Assembly: GCA_001796045.1 (NCBI GenBank)
Contig: MGLN01000054.1
Span: 2,455-14,194, forward strand
DNA length: 11,740 nucleotides
Direction of reading: 5' to 3'
DNA from: Caulobacterales bacterium RIFOXYB1_FULL_67_16
GTDB taxonomy: Bacteria; Pseudomonadota; Alphaproteobacteria; Caulobacterales; Caulobacteraceae
Shown here: positions 6,196 to 11,740 of the stretch, piece by piece
How positions within the stretch are numbered: position 1 is the first letter of the stretch
How the letters are laid out: the number at the start of each line of letters is the position of its first letter
Program-made: the position numbers and the translations under genes
The notes under the pieces: generated by a model
Databases searched by the model: none
What the model saw: the letters and a program-made list of their open reading frames with translations, nothing else
Told to the model about the DNA's origin: nothing

Positions 6196-8238
6196 ATGGC
6201 CGACACCTCCCCGTTCCATTCTCCGAAGACCCACGGCTTCGTCCGCGTGGCGGCGGCCACCCCGGTCAGCCATGTGGCCGACCCTCGGGCCAATGCGGAG
6301 GAGCATCTGGCCCTGATCCGCCAGGCGGCGGACCAGGGCGTGGACCTGATGGTCTTCCCTGAGCTGTCCCTGTCGGCCTACGCCATCGACGACCTGCACA
6401 TGCAGGCCGCCCTGTTGGACGAGGTGGAGCGCCAGATCGCAGTCCTGGCTCAGGCCACGGCCGAAGCCGATCTGGTCGCCGTGGTCGGGGCGCCGATCCG
6501 CAACGGCGACGCCCTCTACAACTGCGCCGTGGTGATGGCCGGGGGCGAGGTGCTGGGGGTCACGCCCAAGACCTATCTGCCCAACTACCGGGAATATTAC
6601 GAGAAACGCTGGTTCGCCCCAGCCGCCTCCCGCAGCGAGGACGTGATCCGACTGAACGGCGAGACGGTGGACTTCGCGCCCGGCCTGGTGTTCGAGGCGG
6701 TCAACCGGCCGGGCTTCGTCTTCTCGGTCGAGATCTGCGAGGACTACTGGGCGCCCCTGCCCCCCTCGACCCGTGCCGCCCTCGCGGGCGCGCGGATCCT
6801 GCTGAACCTGTCGGCGTCCAACATCGTCATCGGCAAGGCGGACGAGCGGGCCATGCTGAGCGCCAGCCATTCGGCCCGCACCCTGTCGGCCTATGTCTTC
6901 ACCGCCTCCGGCTGGGGCGAGAGCACGACCGACCTGGCCTGGGACGGCCAGGCGACCATCCATGAACTGGGGGCGAAACTGGCCGAGGGCGAACGCTTCG
7001 GCCTGGAGAACCAGCTGACGATCGCCGACGTCGATGTGGACAGGATCGGCCTGGACCGGCTGAGAAACGGCACCTTCGCGGACTGCGCACGCATCGAGGG
7101 GGAGGCCGCCACGGTCGTTCCCTTCGTGGCGCGCGAGGATGCGGTCGAGAGCGAGCTGATCCGGCCGCTGGACCGTTTCCCCTTCGTGCCGGACGACGCA
7201 GGGCGACTGGACCAGGACTGCTACGAGGCCTTCAACATCCAGGTCCAGGGCCTGATGCGCCGGATGGCGGCGACCAACGGCGAACGTCTGGTCATCGGCG
7301 TGTCGGGCGGGCTCGATTCCACCCAGGCCCTGCTGGTCGCCTGCCGCGCCTTCGACCGGCTGAACCTGCCGCGATCGAACATCCTGGGCTTCACCATGCC
7401 GGGTTTCGCCACCTCGGACGGGACCAAGTCCAATGCCTGGGCCCTGATGAAGGCTCTGGGCGTGACGGGAGCCGAGATCGACATCCGCCCGGCCGCCGAA
7501 CAGATGTTCAAGGACATCGGCCACCCCTATGCGGCGGGCGAGCCGGTGCACGACATCACCTTCGAGAATGTGCAGGCGGGGCTGCGGACCGACTATCTGT
7601 TCCGCCTGGCCAACCAGAACCGGGCCTTCGTCCTGGGCACCGGCGACCTGTCGGAGCTGGCCCTGGGCTGGGCCACCTACGGCGTCGGCGACCATATGAG
7701 CCACTACAACGTCAACGGCGGAGTGGCGAAGACCCTGATCCGCCATCTGATCCGCTGGGTGGCCGATCGCGAACTGGTCGGCGCCGAGGCGACCCCGACC
7801 CTGCACGCCATCCTGAACACCGAGATTTCGCCCGAACTGGTCCCGGCCAAGGACGGCGCGATCCAGTCGACGGAAGGCACGGTCGGCCCCTATGCCCTGA
7901 ACGACTTCTTCCTGTTCTACATCAGCCGCTTCGGCCTGAAGCCGTCCAAGGTCGCCTTCCTGGCCCACCAGGCCTGGAGCGACGCCGGCGCCGGACACTG
8001 GCCCGCTAATACGCCCGACGATGAAAAGGTCGAGTACGACCTGGCCACCATCAAGGCCTGGCTGAGGAAGTTCCTGTTCCGCTTCTTCCAGACCGCCCAG
8101 TTCAAACGCTCCGCCCTGCCGAATGGCCCCAAGGTCGTGACCGGAGGCTCCCTGTCTCCGCGCGGCGACTGGCGGGCTCCGTCGGACGGAAAGGCGCGGG
8201 TCTGGGTCGACGAACTTGAGGCCAACGTTCCGGACTGA
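6196..8238 (+). CDS. nadE: glutamine-dependent NAD+ synthetase
   Basis: A 680-residue two-domain enzyme that makes NAD+ from deamido-NAD+, ATP and glutamine, the last step of NAD synthesis. The N-terminal glutaminase (nitrilase fold, about 12-310) carries the triad Glu56 (FPELSLSAY), Lys125 (TPKTYLPNYREYYE) and Cys181 (EICEDYW). The C-terminal synthetase domain has the ATP pyrophosphatase loop SGGLDST (370-376). It also contains GTGDLSELALGWATYG, and a C-terminal RFFQTAQFKRSALPNGPKV block typical of the long form. Length and residue spacing resemble the roughly 680-residue Mycobacterium tuberculosis type (triad E52/K121/C176), not the shorter proteobacterial NadE. The ATG at 6196 is chosen because conserved sequence begins soon after and the upstream frame overlaps cysQ. 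The ribosome site is weak. All catalytic residues are present. Confidence 0.96.
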   Translation: MADTSPFHSPKTHGFVRVAAATPVSHVADPRANAEEHLALIRQAADQGVDLMVFPELSLSAYAIDDLHMQAALLDEVERQIAVLAQATAEADLVAVVGAPIRNGDALYNCAVVMAGGEVLGVTPKTYLPNYREYYEKRWFAPAASRSEDVIRLNGETVDFAPGLVFEAVNRPGFVFSVEICEDYWAPLPPSTRAALAGARILLNLSASNIVIGKADERAMLSASHSARTLSAYVFTASGWGESTTDLAWDGQATIHELGAKLAEGERFGLENQLTIADVDVDRIGLDRLRNGTFADCARIEGEAATVVPFVAREDAVESELIRPLDRFPFVPDDAGRLDQDCYEAFNIQVQGLMRRMAATNGERLVIGVSGGLDSTQALLVACRAFDRLNLPRSNILGFTMPGFATSDGTKSNAWALMKALGVTGAEIDIRPAAEQMFKDIGHPYAAGEPVHDITFENVQAGLRTDYLFRLANQNRAFVLGTGDLSELALGWATYGVGDHMSHYNVNGGVAKTLIRHLIRWVADRELVGAEATPTLHAILNTEISPELVPAKDGAIQSTEGTVGPYALNDFFLFYISRFGLKPSKVAFLAHQAWSDAGAGHWPANTPDDEKVEYDLATIKAWLRKFLFRFFQTAQFKRSALPNGPKVVTGGSLSPRGDWRAPSDGKARVWVDELEANVPD

Positions 8239-8316
8239 CCGGCTCCTCCCCGCTTCGCGCGGACGAGGCGACGCACGAATCCCGCACCTCGAGTGTGGAT
8301 ATTCCGCAGTCCGCTC

Positions 8317-8324
8317 GCTAGAAG
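8317..8324 (+). promoter_or_regulatory. possible -10 element just before the PhnA-like gene
   Basis: GCTAGAAG matches seven of eight positions of GCTANAWC and ends seven bases before the ATG at 8332. If used, the mRNA would be leaderless or nearly so. There is no Shine-Dalgarno before the gene, which fits, but no -35 is evident. Confidence 0.3.
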
Positions 8325-8331
8325 CTTCGCC

Positions 8332-8556
8332 ATGACCGAAGACGTGACCAAAGACTCCAACGGCAACATCCTGGCCGACGGCGACAGCGTGACCCTGATC
8401 AAGGATCTGAAGGTCAAGGGGTCGGGCGGGGTGACGCTGAAGCGCGGGACCCTGGTCAAGAACATCCGTCTGACCGGCGACCTCGACGAGATCGAGGCCA
8501 ATGTCGAGAAGGTGCGCGGCCTGGTGCTGCGCACCGAGTTCGTGAAGAAGGCCTAG
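8332..8556 (+). CDS. PhnA/YjdM C-terminal domain protein
   Basis: A 74-residue protein matching the C-terminal PhnA domain of YjdM-type proteins. Signature segments are DSNGNILADGDSVTLIKDLKVKG (8-30, broken here only by normal variation), the KRGTLVKNIRL block (37-47) and the ending RTEFVKKA (67-74). The fold is a small SH3-like barrel. E. coli YjdM is about 110 residues because it has an N-terminal zinc ribbon; here that ribbon is absent and there is no cysteine at all. The name 'alkylphosphonate utilization' often given to this family is historical. No phosphonate genes are nearby and the role is unknown. The ATG at 8332 is preferred over a GTG-type start 13 codons upstream. The COG0523 gene follows after 46 bases on the same strand and may be co-transcribed. 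Confidence 0.85.
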   Translation: MTEDVTKDSNGNILADGDSVTLIKDLKVKGSGGVTLKRGTLVKNIRLTGDLDEIEANVEKVRGLVLRTEFVKKA

Positions 8557-8584
8557 GCGCCCCCTCTTCCCAAACGGAACCTCA

Positions 8585-8600
8585 GCCGCCATCTAGCGGC
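8585..8600 (+). repeat. short inverted repeat just before the COG0523 gene
   Basis: GCCGC-N6-GCGGC (loop CATCTA) ends two bases before the ATG at 8603, where a ribosome site would be expected. No Shine-Dalgarno is visible. A short stem here could affect initiation, or could be chance in GC-rich sequence. Confidence 0.25.
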
Positions 8601-8602
8601 CT

Positions 8603-9727
8603 ATGACCGACACCCTCGACGCACTCGCCTCTTCCGCCGCGACCACTGGCAAGATCCCCGTCACCGTCCTGACCGGCTATCTGGGCGCGGGCAAGACCAC
8701 CCTCTTGAACCGCATCCTGACCGAGGATCACGGCAAGCGTTACGCCGTCATCGTCAACGAGTTCGGCGAGATCGGCATCGACAACGACCTGGTGGTCGGC
8801 GCCGACGAAGACGTGTTCGAAATGAACAACGGCTGCGTCTGCTGCACGGTGCGCGGCGATCTGATCCGCGTGGTCGCCGGCCTGATGAAGCGCCAGCGTC
8901 CCGGCAAGCCCGCCTTCGACGCCATCATCGTAGAGACCACGGGTCTGGCCGACCCCGGCCCGGTGGCCCAGACCTTCTTCGTCGACGAGGACGTCAAGGC
9001 CAAGACCCAGCTGGACAGCGTCACCACCCTGGTGGACGCAAAGCACGTGATGGCGCGGCTGGACGATTCAAAAGAGGCGCGCGAGCAGGTGGCCTTCGCC
9101 GACCGGATCATCCTGAACAAGGTCGATCTGGCGACCCCGGAAGAGCTGGACGCCGTCGAGGCCCGTCTGCGGGCGCTGAACCCCCTCGCGCCCATCGTAC
9201 GGGCCGAACGGTCGAACGTGCCGCTGGATCAGGTGCTGGGCCTGGGCGCCTTCGACCTGGAGCGGATCCTGGAGGTCAAGCCGGACTTCGTGAACCCGCC
9301 GCACGGCGCAGACGGCCACGTCCACGACGAGCACTGCGGCCACGACCACCACCATCATGACCATGACCACGGGCATGACCATCATCACGACCATGATCAT
9401 GCTCACGGTGCGCGCGGTCACGCCCACCAGGACGACATCAAGGGGATTTCCCTGTCGCTGGACCGGCCGCTGGACGGCGCCAAATTCACCGCCTGGCTGG
9501 ACCGGCTGCTGGGCGAGCAGGGCCAGAACATCCTGCGGGCGAAGGGTATCATCGACGTCCAGGGTGAGAACCGCCGCCTGGTCTTCCAGGCCGTCCATAT
9601 GATCCTGGAGGGCGACCTGCAGCGCGAATGGGGCGAGAGCGAACGCCGCTGGAGCCGCGCCGTCTTCATCGGCCGCGACCTGAACGAGGCGGAGCTGAAG
9701 GCCGGGTTCGAGGCCTGCGCCGCCTGA
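8603..9727 (+). CDS. COG0523/CobW-family GTPase with histidine-rich metal-binding insert
   Basis: A 374-residue G3E-family GTPase of the COG0523 group, whose members deliver or insert metals, mostly zinc or cobalt. The Walker A loop is GYLGAGKT (25-32). The family metal motif CxCC is Cys78-Cys80-Cys81 in NNGCVCCTVRGDL. The Walker B/switch region is ETTGLADPGP (111-120) and the guanine specificity motif is NKVD (172-175). Between the GTPase domain and the C-terminal CobW_C domain (about 280-370) lies a linker (234-275) with 20 histidines in 42 residues, mostly alternating with aspartate. It is encoded at 9302-9427. Such linkers bind Zn, Co or Ni in related proteins. There are no cobalamin genes nearby, so a role in cobalamin synthesis is not supported. 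A zinc chaperone is the better guess, but I see no obvious Zur operator. The gene converges on eipA across a hairpin. Confidence 0.9.
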   Translation: MTDTLDALASSAATTGKIPVTVLTGYLGAGKTTLLNRILTEDHGKRYAVIVNEFGEIGIDNDLVVGADEDVFEMNNGCVCCTVRGDLIRVVAGLMKRQRPGKPAFDAIIVETTGLADPGPVAQTFFVDEDVKAKTQLDSVTTLVDAKHVMARLDDSKEAREQVAFADRIILNKVDLATPEELDAVEARLRALNPLAPIVRAERSNVPLDQVLGLGAFDLERILEVKPDFVNPPHGADGHVHDEHCGHDHHHHDHDHGHDHHHDHDHAHGARGHAHQDDIKGISLSLDRPLDGAKFTAWLDRLLGEQGQNILRAKGIIDVQGENRRLVFQAVHMILEGDLQREWGESERRWSRAVFIGRDLNEAELKAGFEACAA

Positions 9728-9732
9728 GGATA

Positions 9733-9754
9733 GTCCGGGCCGAAAGGCCCGGAC
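9733..9754. terminator. bidirectional hairpin between convergent COG0523 gene and eipA
   Basis: GTCCGGGCC-GAAA-GGCCCGGAC is a perfect 9-base-pair stem closed by a GNRA tetraloop. It lies five bases after the COG0523 stop and ten bases beyond the eipA stop. It is nearly symmetric and could end both transcripts. It has no U-tract on either strand. Confidence 0.7.
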
Positions 9755-9764
9755 GGATCTCAGA

Positions 9765-10373
9765 TCAGAAGGGCAGCAGGTTGCGCTGGCGGCTGTAGCT
9801 CATGGTGCCGACATTGGCGCCGAGACGCAGGCCGACGCCGGTGCGGATCGGCGCCAGGATGATGCCGTCGGCCTGCTGATAATTCACGCCTAGACCGGCG
9901 ACCAGATAGGCCGTGCCCTCGACCCCCGGATAGCGGCGATAGATCATGTCCGGGTGGTACAGGCCATAGACCAGGGTGAAGACCCGGCTGGCGTTGCCGC
10001 CCCAGTCCCAGCCCACCGACGCCCCCTGCCAGAACACCTCCTGCGAAGCCGACAGGTCCTTCATATGCAGGGCGCCGCGACCATAGCGCGCGCCGACCAC
10101 GACCGCGCCCGAGCCCTCTTCGCCCGCGATGTAAGCGGTCGGGCGGTCGCCCTGATCGGCGAAGATGCGCTCGATGGCGCCGCCCACGGCTTCGGCCGCA
10201 ATGCCCAGTTCCTTGGACCCGGCCGCCACCAGTTCGTCGAACGTATAGGCCCGCGCCGTATTGTCCGACTGGATCGGATAGTTGGGATTGGCGGGCGCGG
10301 TGGCGCAGGCGCCCAGGGACGAGGCGCCCGCGGCGGTGGCCAGGCCGGACAGGATCAGTTGGCGACGATGCAT
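9765..10373 (-). CDS. eipA: EipA-like DUF1134 envelope protein, predicted lipoprotein
   Basis: A 202-residue DUF1134 protein. The conserved C-terminal block IILAPIRTGVGLRLGANVGTMSYS (171-194) and the GWDWGGN (121-127) and YPGVEG (148-153) segments mark the family. Brucella abortus EipA is a soluble periplasmic eight-stranded beta-barrel needed for envelope stress resistance, and its transcription is directly activated by CtrA. Here the N-terminus is HRRQLILSG (2-10), a possible Tat motif. It is followed by a lipobox LGAC (20-23), so mature Cys23 would be lipid-anchored. The ATG at 10373 has GGAG seven bases upstream. The frame stays open 67 codons further upstream, through the intergenic repeat, but that part is not credible. 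A CtrA-like box lies 95 bases before the start. The gene is downstream of pheT on the same strand but separated by repeats, and probably has its own promoter. Confidence 0.85.
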   Translation of the reverse strand: MHRRQLILSGLATAAGASSLGACATAPANPNYPIQSDNTARAYTFDELVAAGSKELGIAAEAVGGAIERIFADQGDRPTAYIAGEEGSGAVVVGARYGRGALHMKDLSASQEVFWQGASVGWDWGGNASRVFTLVYGLYHPDMIYRRYPGVEGTAYLVAGLGVNYQQADGIILAPIRTGVGLRLGANVGTMSYSRQRNLLPF

Positions 10374-10468
10374 AGGGGCGCTCCGGGTGCGGCGAGAGGA
10401 CGGCCGGCAGGGTCGCCGGGCTTTGTGACAGCCTCCCCGACCTTTGCGGCAGCCTTGCGGCCTCAAGG

Positions 10469-10483
10469 TTAACGGGGGCTTAC
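10469..10483 (-). promoter_or_regulatory. CtrA-like box upstream of eipA
   Basis: TTAA-N7-TTAC on the plus strand (GTAA-N7-TTAA read towards eipA) matches seven of eight fixed positions of the CtrA consensus TTAA-N7-TTAA. It lies 95 bases before the eipA ATG. TTAA occurs only twice in the window by my reading. eipA is a known direct CtrA target in Brucella. Confidence 0.6.
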
Positions 10484-10498
10484 GGGGCAGCTTGCAGA

Positions 10499-10560
10499 CC
10501 CTCTCCCGCTTGCGGGAGAGGTGTCGCGTCGATCGCGCAGCGATCCAGCGACGGAGAGGG
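10499..10560 (+). repeat. palindromic intergenic repeat, copy 1
   Basis: A terminal hairpin CCTCTCCCGC-TT-GCGGGAGAGG (10500-10521) is followed by a central hairpin: GATCGC-GCA-GCGATC at 10531-10545, flanked by GTCGC (10523-10527) and GCGAC (10548-10552). Then comes GGAGAGGG (10553-10560), which is also complementary to the left arm CCCTCTCC (10499-10506). The element is REP-like, non-coding, and a type I associate with Caulobacterales intergenic regions. Confidence 0.75.
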
Positions 10561-10583
10561 AAGTCCTGCTTCAAACAAGAAGA

Positions 10584-10650
10584 CTTCCCCCATCGTCAGG
10601 CGTGTCGCTCCGCGCCACGACCTGACACTTCCCCCGCAAGCGGGGGAAGG
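10584..10650 (-). repeat. palindromic intergenic repeat, copy 2 (inverted)
   Basis: This is the same architecture as the copy at 10499-10560 but in the opposite orientation. CTTCCCCC is at 10584-10591. A central imperfect stem follows: GTCAGG-CGTG (10595-10604) with CACG-A-CCTGAC (10616-10626). The terminal hairpin is CTTCCCCCGC-AA-GCGGGGGAAG (10628-10649). The terminal hairpin lies 16 bases past the pheT stop, so it may also mark the 3' end of pheT mRNA. There is no T-run. Confidence 0.75.
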
Positions 10651-10665
10651 TCTTGCGGAGCTGAA

Positions 10666-11740
10666 TCAGCCTCTCAGCTTGCCGCCCTGCTTCTCGACCG
10701 CCGCGACCACCTTGGCGGTCAGGGCCTCGATCTCGGCCTCGGCCAGGGTGGCCTCGCGGGGTTGGATCACCACTTCCAGAGCGACGGACTTGAAGCCCTC
10801 GTCCACCCCCTTGCCGCGATAGACGTCGAACACGCGGACGTCGACGATCAGCGCCTTGTCGGCGCCGGCTGCGGCCCGGATCAGATCGCCCACCGGCTTG
10901 GCCTCTTCTACCACGAAGGCGAAGTCGCGGGTCAGGGGCATGAAGGCCGACAGGTCGGCGGTTCCCCGCGCCTTGCCCGACTTGCCGCGCGGCTCGGGCA
11001 CGGCGTCCAGCACGATCTCGAAGCCCAGCATCGGACCGTCGGCGTCCAGCGCCTTCAGCACGCGCGGGTGCAGTTCGCCGAACTCGACCATCACATTCTT
11101 GGGCCCCAGTTGCAGGCGGGCCGAACGGCCGGGGTGCCACCAGTCGCGGTTCTGGCCCTGGACCAGTTGCAGCGAGGCGACCGGAGCGCCGATCTCTTCC
11201 AGCACAGCGGTCAGATCGGCCTTCAGGGCGAACAGGGCGTCCTCTGCAGCGCCGGCCCAGTGACGGGCGGCGTGCGGGGCGACCAGCCCGGCGATGACCG
11301 TACGCTGATCCTTCGGACCGTCGCCCAGATAGATCGGGCCGATCTCGAACAGGGCGGCGTCGGCGAAGCCGCGCGCGGCGTTCCTCGCCGCCGCCTGGAT
11401 CAGGTTCGGCAGGGCCGAGGGCCGCATGCAGTCCAGATCGGCCGCAATCGGGTTCTCCAGCGCCAGCCGGTCGTCTCCGCCGCCGAACAGGGCCGCAGTC
11501 GATTGCTTGGTGAAGGACCAGGTGACGGCCTCGGCATAGCCCAGGGCGGCCAGGGCCCGGCGCGCCGTGCGGACGCGGGCCTGACGCGGGCTCAGCACCC
11601 CGCCGGCGGGGCGGGCGACTGCGGGCAGGGGCGTGTCGGGCAGGCTGTCGAAGCCCTCGATCCGCGCCACCTCTTCCACCAGATCCGCCCGGCCCTCGAC
11701 GTCGCGCCGCCACGACGGCGGGGTGACGATCCAGGGCTCG
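10666..11740 (-). CDS. pheT: phenylalanyl-tRNA synthetase beta subunit, C-terminal part (5' end outside window)
   Basis: The last 357 residues of PheT run off the right edge. PheT with PheS forms the alpha2-beta2 enzyme that charges tRNA-Phe in the cytoplasm. The visible part begins inside the B5 domain with TPPSWRRDVEG and ADLVEEVARIEGFD. It continues through the catalytic-like core (ENPIAADLDCMRPSALPNL, then ALFEIGPIYLG) and the EFGELHPRVL block. It ends with the FDX-ACB anticodon-binding domain, about the last 92 residues, starting at FMPLTRDFAFVVEE. The reading frame is intact with no missing block. The rest of pheT, and probably pheS, should lie beyond the window on the same strand. Confidence 0.97.
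   Translation of the reverse strand, partial: EPWIVTPPSWRRDVEGRADLVEEVARIEGFDSLPDTPLPAVARPAGGVLSPRQARVRTARRALAALGYAEAVTWSFTKQSTAALFGGGDDRLALENPIAADLDCMRPSALPNLIQAAARNAARGFADAALFEIGPIYLGDGPKDQRTVIAGLVAPHAARHWAGAAEDALFALKADLTAVLEEIGAPVASLQLVQGQNRDWWHPGRSARLQLGPKNVMVEFGELHPRVLKALDADGPMLGFEIVLDAVPEPRGKSGKARGTADLSAFMPLTRDFAFVVEEAKPVGDLIRAAAGADKALIVDVRVFDVYRGKGVDEGFKSVALEVVIQPREATLAEAEIEALTAKVVAAVEKQGGKLRG

Larger units (their letters stand above)
10374..10665. other. intergenic region between pheT and eipA
   Basis: This 292-base gap has no credible gene. It holds the eipA ribosome site (GGAG, 10381-10384 on the minus strand), the CtrA-like box, and the two inverted repeats. Between the repeats, GGGAAGTC (10558-10565) and GACTTCCC (10582-10589) form one more inverted repeat that links them. 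Confidence 0.8.

Noticed and set aside
8250..8272. Possible terminator after nadE
   Set aside because: Only two 4-base stems separated by a bulge can be drawn, with no T-run. It is not distinguishable from chance.
6148..8592. Uninterrupted minus-strand frame of about 814 codons antisense to nadE
   Set aside because: Long stop-free antisense frames are expected in GC-rich coding DNA. It has low-complexity composition, matches no family, and nadE on the plus strand has all its catalytic motifs.
9340..9420. Short tandem CATGAC/CACGAC-like repeats as a possible repeat array
   Set aside because: They are simply the codons of the His/Asp linker in the COG0523 GTPase. Spacing is irregular and there are no CRISPR-like spacers.
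8332..9727. Phosphonate-use or cobalamin cluster suggested by the names PhnA and CobW
   Set aside because: Neither pathway has any other gene in the window. Both names are historical for these families.
10374..10574. 67-codon upstream extension of the eipA frame
   Set aside because: It runs through a palindromic repeat and the CtrA-like box. The ATG at 10373 has a good ribosome site and begins a proper signal sequence.

Overview
The window reads as ordinary chromosome from a GC-rich alphaproteobacterium of the order Caulobacterales, most likely Brevundimonas or a close relative. The evidence is a CckA-type hybrid kinase, a ChpT phosphotransferase, an EipA/DUF1134 envelope protein, strong G/C bias at third codon positions, and almost no TTAA tetramers. 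I found only two, both intergenic and both inside CtrA-like boxes. Genus-level assignment is inference.

Layout: bases 1-1289 (+) hold the 3' part of cckA. A Tat-exported DUF885 metallopeptidase-like gene follows (1386-3185, +). It converges on a minus-strand group read chpT (5167-4487), cheY (4396-4019), cheR (4022-3207), where the last two overlap by 4 bases. Divergent from chpT is cysQ (5264-6091, +), closed by a strong hairpin. Then come nadE (6196-8238, +), a 74-aa PhnA/YjdM C-terminal-domain protein (8332-8556, +) and a COG0523/CobW-type metal GTPase with a histidine-rich insert (8603-9727, +). A GAAA-loop hairpin separates the GTPase from eipA, which points the other way (10373-9765, -). 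The right end is the 3' part of pheT (>11740-10666, -). The 292-base gap between eipA and pheT holds a CtrA-like box and two mirrored palindromic repeats.

How the genes fit together: CckA and ChpT are the first two steps of the CckA-ChpT-CtrA/CpdR phosphorelay that controls the alphaproteobacterial cell cycle. Here both lie within about 5 kb. Two candidate binding sites for the output regulator CtrA also lie in the window, one upstream of eipA (a known CtrA target in Brucella) and a degenerate one between chpT and cheY. The window may therefore contain both the head of the relay and two of its outputs. The other genes are housekeeping: PAP recycling (cysQ), NAD synthesis (nadE), metal homeostasis (COG0523) and translation (pheT).

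I see no mobile element, CRISPR array, tRNA, rRNA or phage gene, and no wholly new multi-gene system. The best leads are the regulatory sites and the covarying paired repeats at 10499-10650.
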